A stretch of DNA of 20,976 bases from CAYMTN01 sp964393335 (GTDB taxonomy: Bacteria; Chloroflexota; Anaerolineae; Aggregatilineales; Aggregatilineaceae). The notes under the pieces were generated by a model that did not search any database, was not told the origin of the DNA, and was given only the letters and a program-made list of their open reading frames with translations. How positions within the stretch are numbered: the first letter of the stretch is position 1; each line of letters begins with the position of its first letter. The position numbers and the translations under genes are program-made. The stretch is taken from assembly GCA_964393335.1 (NCBI GenBank), contig CAYMTN010000079.1, forward strand, positions 1 through 20,976, in the 5' to 3' direction. Below are positions 9,301 through 16,100 of this stretch, piece by piece.

Positions 9301-11181
9301 CGTGCGATCCTCGCGCTGCTCGAAGAGTTCTGTCAAAGCGTACTGGAGCAGCGGCAGTGCACCCGGCTGGTAGTGCATTTCAGAGGTGATGGTCGCGACT
9401 AACCCCGGCTCAAACGATACGCCAACCCGCCTGGCGGGTTTGGTAACCGCAGCTTCCAACTCATCCGCGGACAGCGGCAGCACGGTTTCCATACAGTTGC
9501 GCATCAGTTCGCCAAACTCAGGATAATGCAGAGGACGATCATAGAAGTCTGCGCGCAGCGTGACCACCACCCGCACGCGGCTGTGCGGGTCGACTACGGC
9601 TGCATAGATCAGGTTGAGAAACTGCGCGCGCATAGCTTCGCTGGGCACCAGGGTGAACGTTTCTTCGAACTGATCGATGATGATTACCAACTCGCTGCCA
9701 TCATCCGGCAAGATCAGCCCTGCCGCGCGCAGCAGTCCGTGCGCATCCCGTTCGAGGTGTTGGCGCAGAAGGTCCGCCTGGTTCGCGGCGACGCGCGTCA
9801 GGGCAACTTCCAACTCGTCTAGTGGGCGTGATCCCGGCACCATCTCAACCATAAACCAGCGATCCGAACCGGGCAGGTCGCCGCGCCAGAGCGCCGGAAT
9901 CAGTCCCGCCTTCACAACGCTCGATTTGCCACTGCCACTCGGTCCCACAACTGCCAGGAAACGCGAGAATTCGTCTCGCTCAGCTAATCGCGCCACCAGT
10001 CTCTGGACCAAACGCTCTCGCCCGAAAAAATCGCGAGCATCTACTGCTTGGAAGGCACGCAGCCCTTTGTATGGATTTCCTGCCGGCGGGAGTGGTACAT
10101 ATGTGGCCTCGGTCGCAGCCAGTTCGCCGGTAGTGTCAGACACTAACAGGTTCAATTCACGCGCGCGTGCAATGGCCTGGACCCGGCTGCGCACATGCAG
10201 TTTGCGGTAAAGCTGCCAAATATGCCATTTCACCGTGCCGACCGTAACAAACAGCTTTTGGGCGATTTCCCTGTTGGAGCATCCCTCAATAATGGCCTGA
10301 AGAATCTCTTGCTCGCGCAGCGTGAGCTGCTCGACAAGGCTTTCTCCCGCTTGCGTGAGACTAAGCGCGGTGGCCTGCCGGAAGTCGGCGGCGATTTCCA
10401 GCACATCGCCATACCGATGATGTGGATTCTTGGCGGTGGCTTTCTGGATGATGGCATTGATGTCGTCGCATTGGTCATCCGGCAGCGCCGTAATAGGGGG
10501 CAGCGGATCATTCAGGTGGTGGTACATGCGTTCGACCGAAGTTTTGTTAGGAAATGGATGTTGGCCGGTCAGTATTTCATACAACACAACGCCCAGACTG
10601 TAGATATCGGTCCGGGCATCAACGGGATCGCTGCGCGCCTGTTCCGGCGCAAGATAATCGGGCGACCCCAGGATGATATTCGAGCCAGTCTGGCTGCCTT
10701 TTGTATTGCGAATGTCCTTGGCAATGCCAAAATCAGAGAGGTAAGCATTTCCATCCTCGTCCAGCAGGATGTTGGCGGGCTTCAAATCGCGGTGAATCAC
10801 GTCGTTGCGGTGCGCCAGCGCCAGTGCTGCTGTGACTTGGTCCAGGAGCTGCGCGGTCGTTTCCACTTCGAAGGGGCCTTGTTTGAGGGCATCCCGCAGG
10901 CTTCCCCCGCGCAGCCACCGCATCACCAGATACGCGCCGTCAGGATCGCGCCAATAATCATACAGCGGGACGATGTAGGGATGCTCAAGCCGGGCAATTA
11001 ACTGAGCTTCGATCTCAAAGCGGCGGATGAAGTCGGGATGGTTGGCAAAGCGGGGCAGGATAATCTTGATCGCGACTTCGCGCCCGACAGTGGTTTGATA
11101 AGCCCGGTGCACGACGCCGAACCCGCCGCTGCCAATTCGTTCATGGAGTTCGTAACCTTTGATGACCGATGTGCCTTCCAT
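6328..11181 (-). CDS. Ser/Thr kinase-LuxR HTH-STAND NTPase-TM-WD40 regulator
   Basis: This is a 1617-residue fusion. Residues 9-270 are a Hanks-type kinase with the G-loop GSGGFG, Lys39, HRD 130-132, DFG 150-152 and an APE motif, and look catalytically complete. Residues 285-346 are a LuxR/GerE helix-turn-helix (LTLREQEILQ, SNREIAQKLFVTVGTVKWHI). Residues 368-800 are an nSTAND-type NTPase with NPYKGLRAFQ, Walker A GPSGSGKS at 413-420 and Walker B LVIIIDQFEE near 498-507. A charged coiled-coil stretch (808-845) leads to one transmembrane helix (846-868). Basic residues before it and acidic ones after suggest the N-terminus is inside. Residues 945-1595 hold 14 WD40-like repeats, enough for two seven-bladed propellers. 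GAGGTG lies seven bases before the ATG. The gene is divergent from a secreted esterase gene. Signal, phosphorylation targets and DNA site are unknown. Confidence 0.93.
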   Translation of the reverse strand: MEGTSVIKGYELHERIGSGGFGVVHRAYQTTVGREVAIKIILPRFANHPDFIRRFEIEAQLIARLEHPYIVPLYDYWRDPDGAYLVMRWLRGGSLRDALKQGPFEVETTAQLLDQVTAALALAHRNDVIHRDLKPANILLDEDGNAYLSDFGIAKDIRNTKGSQTGSNIILGSPDYLAPEQARSDPVDARTDIYSLGVVLYEILTGQHPFPNKTSVERMYHHLNDPLPPITALPDDQCDDINAIIQKATAKNPHHRYGDVLEIAADFRQATALSLTQAGESLVEQLTLREQEILQAIIEGCSNREIAQKLFVTVGTVKWHIWQLYRKLHVRSRVQAIARARELNLLVSDTTGELAATEATYVPLPPAGNPYKGLRAFQAVDARDFFGRERLVQRLVARLAERDEFSRFLAVVGPSGSGKSSVVKAGLIPALWRGDLPGSDRWFMVEMVPGSRPLDELEVALTRVAANQADLLRQHLERDAHGLLRAAGLILPDDGSELVIIIDQFEETFTLVPSEAMRAQFLNLIYAAVVDPHSRVRVVVTLRADFYDRPLHYPEFGELMRNCMETVLPLSADELEAAVTKPARRVGVSFEPGLVATITSEMHYQPGALPLLQYALTELFEQREDRTLSRAAYQYLGGAVGALAKRAEDVFNEQDDTGRDATRQMFLRLVTFDEDSEESKRRVRRSELLSMAADADVMDDIIDTYAAYRLLTLDHDPATRSPTVELAHEAILREWDRLRAWLDDNRYDIRQQRLLAAAVNEWLAASSDPSYLLHGARLEQFAGWAAETGLALTHDERGFLDASSAQQAHEEQVEQERQQRELELAHQAANSAQQAEMSQRRAANRLRYLVAGLAVFLVVAVVLAAFALEARATAEDERGNAEREALTNHSLVLAKSAEQAYRRGETDLALALALQAVDVESPPSETVHTLRDVAVGYGTRVVFGEHSGAVTALAISPDASYVISGSCAEFGENPEMPRKWTGLPPCASGELVVMNLSQNEVVYRRNTHAGWVNAVAFSPDGSEVVSGGDDGLMFVWDAQSGEIIRQFESPSGPITALAFRPARSDSALQTVVSGSIDGSLALWNFGTGDILATFSPDDLDTVEIEGHADVVDSITFSPDGTKLVSTSGDTTLIVWDVDTGAILNRMEGHQASVMTAQFTPDGSAIVSGAEESSIRKWDTLNREDIAPVAAPVGGSVYCLAITPDGHTIFVCREDEIRLWSLTEWKETAWLTDGSALDDGMFLTSVLSADGRRLVAGTTNGIVRVWNLEQTDEVRRFDTDGAPLGTIAISADGRTLFTGTLEYCGGLLWDIETGSAVQRFESANGNGLWSMGAALFQTPEGQRAAVGCANWGEGGEHRTWLAVFDTDTGEELYHLEGHEANIWRMAVSADGKIALSGSVYALGGELIQWDLETGILTRRFEIESAIGGIDLTEDGTRALTVVAEDTGSGDSLVLWDIDSGTIVDHYPFEVPLADVVFGPNESTAVVTTADARIITIDLATHEMVWQAYPDNEAWVVRLSPNDRYVLIRDINIGTLSLWNSATGELVQRLGDHHGAPPNVVFSRDSQSVFSAGLDGEIIEWRIADLSLDNLRARVQSNRYIRDFTCRERAQYHLEPLCK

Positions 11182-11225
11182 CTTGGTACACCTCGCCCCA
11201 TAATTTCTATTGTGCTGTTAGTTTC

Positions 11226-11231
11226 ATTATA
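11226..11231 (-). promoter_or_regulatory. Candidate -10 box of the kinase regulator
   Basis: The minus strand reads a perfect TATAAT here, 44 bases upstream of the ATG at 11181. This would give a leader of roughly 38 bases containing the GAGGTG ribosome site. No convincing -35 hexamer is seen 16-18 bases further upstream, which would fit an activator-dependent promoter. Confidence 0.5.
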
Positions 11232-11260
11232 GGCTGTTTCTTAAGCGGTTCGAGAGAAAC

Positions 11261-11296
11261 CCAAACTTTTCCCAATCCCTTTTCCAAACTTTTCCC
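11261..11296 (+). promoter_or_regulatory. 13-bp direct repeat in the divergent promoter region
   Basis: CCAAACTTTTCCC occurs identically at 11261-11273 and 11284-11296, 23 bases apart start to start, close to two helical turns. The second copy ends 27 bases before a TACAAT -10 box (11324-11329) for the esterase gene, so the pair covers the upstream/-35 zone. Direct repeats set one or two turns apart next to -35 are the known binding mode of SARP-type activators, and a SARP gene lies in the next module. Function here is inference. Confidence 0.5.
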
Positions 11297-11323
11297 TGTT
11301 CCCCCCTTGGCGCGCGGGTCTCC

Positions 11324-11329
11324 TACAAT
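11324..11329 (+). promoter_or_regulatory. Candidate -10 box of the esterase gene
   Basis: TACAAT lies 38 bases before the ATG at 11368. A strong GAGGAGG ribosome site (11353-11359) sits eight bases from that ATG. The -35 region holds a C-run rather than a TTGACA-like hexamer, suggesting the promoter needs an activator. Confidence 0.4.
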
Positions 11330-11367
11330 GAAATCAACGCAAACTGTCTTGTGAGGAGGCAAATATC

Positions 11368-12666
11368 ATGTCCGGCAAACGCGTATGCAGTTTTCTGATG
11401 GTTGTGTTGTTGGTAGCTTCTGCGCTGGCAGCATTGCCCGCTGTCCGCGCGCAAGAAGATGATCCTGAGCGCACCGGTATTCGGCCCGATGCGCCGCCCT
11501 ATGGTGTGCGTGGCCCGTACCCTGTGGGTGCTGTGGCATTCTCAACCGGGGACGCGGAACGCGCGCTCGTAGGGATGATCTGGTATCCGGCGCTCAATCC
11601 AGATGGGCTCGACGAATCGATTTCGTATGACTTACTTCTCGGTGATTTCCTGCCGACCGAGATCAACTTGCTGCCAGGCCGCGCCATCCCAGGCGCAGCC
11701 GCCAATGTCAAAAACGGGCCGTATCCGCTCGTGATCTTCTCACATGGAGGTGGCTGGGTCTGGCAGCTTTCTACCTTCATGCTTGAACACCTGGCGTCAC
11801 ATGGATTCGTCGTGATGGCATTTTACCATCCCGGCAGCTCGTGGCCCGATCAACTGCCGGTCCAGTCTGAAGAAGAAGCGGCTGTTTACTGGGAAGGATT
11901 CTTTGATAGCCTTGTCACCCGTTCCTTCGATATCACACGCGCGATTGACTATGCTGAGTCGATCACGGCGAGTGACGATGTGCTGGCGGGCGTGATCGAT
12001 ACCGGTCGTGTTGCGGTGATGGGCCACTCGACGGGTGGTCAAACAGCCCTGATGGCAGGCGGTGCTCGTTTCGATTTCAGCCCCGTTGAGGACTGGTGCA
12101 AGCTAGACGTGTTTGCCACAGAATCAGCGCAGATGCTTTGTGCTTATCATGGCGACGATATCGCGGCGCTAGAGACGCGGCTGATCGAAGTAGCAAACGT
12201 GGATGTTCAGCCCGGCGATCTGTGGCCCGCCCTGGGCGATCCGCGCGTCGATGCCATAGTCCCCTTCATGCCGGGGCCGGTTTACCCGATTTTGGGTCCT
12301 GAGGGCTTGTCCAATATCAAGGTCCCTGTGCTTCAGTTCCGGTCCACGGAAGATAGTATGGCAGCAAACGAGTACGCTGGAGACATGGTCTGGGCCAACG
12401 TTGGCAGCGCGAACAAGACGCTGGTGGAGTTCGAGGGCGCAGACCATCTGCTGGTCAGCAGTGGGTGTTCTACCGCATGGCGGGAAATGTGTTTCTTCTG
12501 CTGTGCCGACCCGGTGTGGGATGTAGATCGCGCACGTGACCTGATCGATCACTTCGCGACCGCCTTCTTGCTGGCGGAGTTGTATGGTGATGAAGACGCG
12601 GCGGCGGCACTCGCGCCGGATGCCGTGCAGTTTCCTGGTATCACCTACAAGACGACCGGGTTCTAA
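11368..12666 (+). CDS. Secreted alpha/beta hydrolase, PAF-acetylhydrolase/dienelactone-hydrolase-like
   Basis: This 432-residue protein has a Sec signal peptide (residues 1-28; basic MSGKR, hydrophobic core, cleavage after AVRA). The hydrolase fold follows: YPVGAVAF and VGMIWYPA (51-76), oxyanion-hole loop FSHGGG (124-129) and nucleophile elbow GHSTGG with Ser221. Probable acid Asp329 lies in FRSTEDS and probable catalytic His360 in GADHLL. The layout matches the platelet-activating-factor acetylhydrolase-like esterases and lipases. Several cysteines (DWCK, MLCAYH, SSGC, MCFFCC) suggest disulfides outside the cell. GAGGAGG eight bases before the ATG fixes the start. The gene is divergent from the kinase regulator and ends in a strong terminator, so it is a single-gene unit. 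Its substrate could be an ester, lipid or polyester. Confidence 0.87.
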   Translation: MSGKRVCSFLMVVLLVASALAALPAVRAQEDDPERTGIRPDAPPYGVRGPYPVGAVAFSTGDAERALVGMIWYPALNPDGLDESISYDLLLGDFLPTEINLLPGRAIPGAAANVKNGPYPLVIFSHGGGWVWQLSTFMLEHLASHGFVVMAFYHPGSSWPDQLPVQSEEEAAVYWEGFFDSLVTRSFDITRAIDYAESITASDDVLAGVIDTGRVAVMGHSTGGQTALMAGGARFDFSPVEDWCKLDVFATESAQMLCAYHGDDIAALETRLIEVANVDVQPGDLWPALGDPRVDAIVPFMPGPVYPILGPEGLSNIKVPVLQFRSTEDSMAANEYAGDMVWANVGSANKTLVEFEGADHLLVSSGCSTAWREMCFFCCADPVWDVDRARDLIDHFATAFLLAELYGDEDAAAALAPDAVQFPGITYKTTGF

Positions 12667-12728
12667 CCGGGTCCTAACGGTGGAGACCTGAAAATCTCTA
12701 GATGATCTGCGCATCGGCGAAGATACTG

Positions 12729-12752
12729 CCGGAGAGTTTGCGGACTCTCCGG
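12729..12752 (+). terminator. Intrinsic terminator of the esterase gene
   Basis: CCGGAGAGT (12729-12737) and ACTCTCCGG (12744-12752) form a perfect 9-bp stem with a six-base loop, followed by TTCGTTTT. It lies 63 bases after the esterase stop codon and points the same way. Confidence 0.8.
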
Positions 12753-12841
12753 TTCGTTTTGAGCGACCCAGTCCCAGCACGCGGAGAGTGCCCTGAGACG
12801 GCCTATCAAAGCACGAATCATACGATCGATTAGTGGTTTCA

Positions 12842-13106
12842 AGGGCTGTTGGGGGCGCGAACCGCTCCAACGTTGGAGAATGGCAGGTGCCTGGCCTGTT
12901 CCGCTCTGGAAATTGTTTACGACAACTCCTCGCAGCATAACATTCCCCTAACCATCAAACAACGCGATGCCCTTATTCGCGCCCGACACGCTGCGGACGT
13001 CTCGCAAGCTGAACTCGCGCGCTAGTTTGGCACTTCGTATCAAAGGGCGCATCAGATTGTGTATCGGCGAAGAAAGCAAACAGATAATTTGCCCGGAGGG
13101 GCGTGA
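12842..13106 (+). pseudogene. Decayed copy of the small HTH gene
   Basis: In one frame from about 12888 this encodes the same C-terminal HTH as the gene at 6019-6276. It reads RDALIRARHAADVSQAELAR, then stop TAG at 13023-13025, then FGTSYQRAHQIVYRRRK. The stop replaces the CAG (Gln) codon of the intact copy by one C-to-T change. The 5' part still aligns at GGGCTGTTGGGG (12843-12854, against 6042-6053). The homologous final Lys codon lies exactly 55 bases from the convergent regulator's stop, as in the intact copy (6273 to 6328; 13076 to 13131). No start codon with a ribosome site is evident. Read-through or a truncated N-terminal peptide is possible but unlikely to keep the HTH. Confidence 0.78.
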
Positions 13107-13130
13107 CGCAACAAAGACATGCCCCGTATT

Positions 13131-16100
13131 CTACCCACACAGCGGCTTGATGCGATACCGCACATGCTCCTCACAGGTGAACTCGCGGACGTAGCGGTTC
13201 TGATACACCCAGGCCAGCAGTTCATTCAGCGGCCAATCGGCGATCTGCCACTGACGGATGCTGCCATCAAATGAAGCCGAGTAAGCCGTCTGTCCCTCCG
13301 GGCTGAACATGATATCCCACACTGCGCCCCCGTGCCCGATCCACCGGCTCAGTTCTTCACCGGTTTCAAGATTCCACAGGATGAGATTGCCCGATTCATC
13401 CCCGGATAAAATATAACGCCCATCCGGGCTGACAGACAGCCCTGGTACATTCGTAGGATGCCCAACGAAACGGCGAATCACCGCACAGGTTTCCAGGTTC
13501 CATTGGACCAATGGCCCAAAGGATGATCCAGCCAGCGCCGTTTTTTCGTCAGGGCCAAAGCGCACAATGTACCCGCCATCATCGGACGGGAATTGACACT
13601 CGCGCAGCAGTTCGCCGGTTTCCACGTCCCACACGCGAATATAAGGGTGAACTACCGAACTGGTCAGCGCTTGGTGTCCGTCCCGGCTAAAACTGATGGA
13701 TGTGACATCGTCAGTGTTTCCAAAACGGCGGAGCAGCGCACCGGATTCTACGTCCCACAGCAGAAGTTCTCCCTTACCCCATTCTTCTTCAGGCCAATAA
13801 TTCGTCCAACTCATGCTGCCCGTTAAGACGGTGCGCCCATCGGGGCTGAATGCCACGCTCCGGCCCAGGTAGGTCTGCCCTTCGAAACGCCGAACGATTG
13901 CGCCGCTGTCGAGATCGTATAACACAATAGCGTTCTGTCCTGTGCTGCCCCAGTAATCGCCAAAATTAACCAGAGCATATTCCCCATCCGGACTGTAATC
14001 GCCCCAGGTTCCGGCGGGTTCCGGGAACGGCCTGGGAAGCACAACTCGGCGAATCGATTGATGGATAGTCGGCGAAGTGTTATCGACATCCCATAGTTCA
14101 AAGACCATTGCAAATCCCATGGGGTCCGTGTCGTCAACAGCGAAATAGACAGAAGCCAAATGGCGTCCGTCGCTCAGGAGCCTAATCATCCTGGAAAAAC
14201 TCGCGGTGGATGGCATCCACCGGTATAACTCGACCTGCTCTCCCAGATTCCACATGTACAGGGAGCCGTCATCCGCGCCCGACAGGGCCAAACGACCATC
14301 TGGGCTGACCGCCAGAGACAACGCTGGAGCATCAGGTAAGTGAGTGGAAATCTGCCACCGCTCCAGGTCAAATAACAGCAAATCGCCAAGAAATCCCAGC
14401 AATACGGTGCGTCCGTCGGGCGCAACCGCCAGGCTCTTAACCTGGTCTTCATGCGCAATATCCTGGAGGAGCGTACCGGCCTGGGCATCCCATGATTTCA
14501 AGTGATAATCAAGACTGGCAGAGAGAATGATATGGCTGTCTCCATTCGCCCCAGGCACAAAGGAGACGGCGGTCACGTCATTACTGTGTCCCTCAAAGCG
14601 GTGGATGATCTCGCTTGTGGTCACATCCCACAGAATCAACGTTCTATCGGCTGAACCAGAAACCGCCGTCTGACCGTCTGGACTGAAAGCGACGCAGTTC
14701 ACCGCGCCGGTGTGTTCCTCAAAGCGGCGGACGATCTCGCCGGTGGTCACATCCCACAGGATCAGCGTGGAATCGTCTGAGCCAGACAGTGCTGTTTCTC
14801 CATCCGGGCTGAACGCCACACTGTTGACGCCGCCCATGTGTCCCTCAAACCGGCGCACGATCTCGCCGGTTTTTACCTGCCAGAGGATCAGCGTCCCATC
14901 GCTGGACGCGGAGAGCGCCGTTTGACCGTCTGGGCTGAAGGTTACGCTGTTGACCCAACCCGTGTGGCCGTCAAAACGGCGCAGCAGCGTTTCAGATTCG
15001 GTATCCCACAGGATCAATTCGCCTTCTGTGCAGCTATTGTCAGCATCGAGTTGATGGCAACTCCCGGAGAGCGCCAAACGACTGTCGGGACTGAAGGTGA
15101 CCGTCTTCACGCTGTTGATGTGCTCTTTGAGAATCGCGCGAGTTCCCAGCCCTAATGCCACCGTACTCAACGTGCGCAATGATTCCGCCGGGGGGTCGTC
15201 AATATGCACGGCTTCCAGGGCAAGGAGCAGAGCCAGATCGACGTTGCCTGATCCGAACTCTGCCTTGGCATCGGCGGCCAGAACCAGGCTGTGGTTAACG
15301 GAAGCTTCGCGTGCGGTTCTCATACGGGCGGCCTGGGCTTGCCGTTCCCGATCAAACGCGAACAGCGCCAGCACCGTCATGATCAGGGCTACGGTGGTCG
15401 CAGCGACCAGCGCCGAATTTTGCACGCGCCTCCGCCGGATCTTCAGCCGTTGGTGTTCGGCGCGGCTGGTTTCCAGGTAGGTGCGCTCGTCGGGTGTCAA
15501 GGTAACACCGGTCCGCTCAGCCCAACCCTCAAATTGTGCGAGACGGGAGCCGGTCAACAGGTAGCTTCGATCCTGTCCTGCAGCGCGCCACTCCTCGGCA
15601 GCGGCGGCCAATACCCGCTGCTGGCGGAGGTCGGCGCGGCTCTCGTCAATCCAAGCTTTAAACCGCCTCCACTCGCGAATCAGGGCCTCATGGGCCAGTT
15701 CGACTGTCGAACTTCCCGTTGCGGGATCGTGGTCCAGGGTGAGCAGGCGGTGCCTCACAAAGTGATCGACGAGCGTCCGCGCGCTGGCCTCACTTCCTGC
15801 CACTGATACCATTTCCGACCAGGGAACGCGCCGCCGCGTGTCCTCTGTGCTCTCGCCCAACTGCACAAGGCGCAGGAAGACCTGTTGGGTCACCCGTTGC
15901 GCCTCTTTGTCCAACGCCGCATACAGACTCTCTGCGCGTGCAGCGAGTGTTCCCCGTACGCCCCCCCTGGCCCGGTACGCTGCCAAGGTAAGTCGTCTGT
16001 CTTCGCGGTGCTCGAATAGGTCGGTGAGCGCATATTGCAGCAGTGGCAACGCGCCCGGCTGTTCATTGACGTCGGTTAAGATCTTGGTGATGACAGCAGG

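Noticed and set aside
10195..11001. 268-codon plus-strand open frame
   Set aside because: Antisense to the kinase and LuxR domains, whose motifs are clear on the other strand.
12169..12870. 233-codon minus-strand open frame
   Set aside because: Covers the end of the esterase gene and its terminator in antisense, with no recognisable domain.
14591..14968. 126-base periodic repeat considered as a CRISPR-like array
   Set aside because: The period is 42 codons and each unit is a WD40 blade in an open frame.
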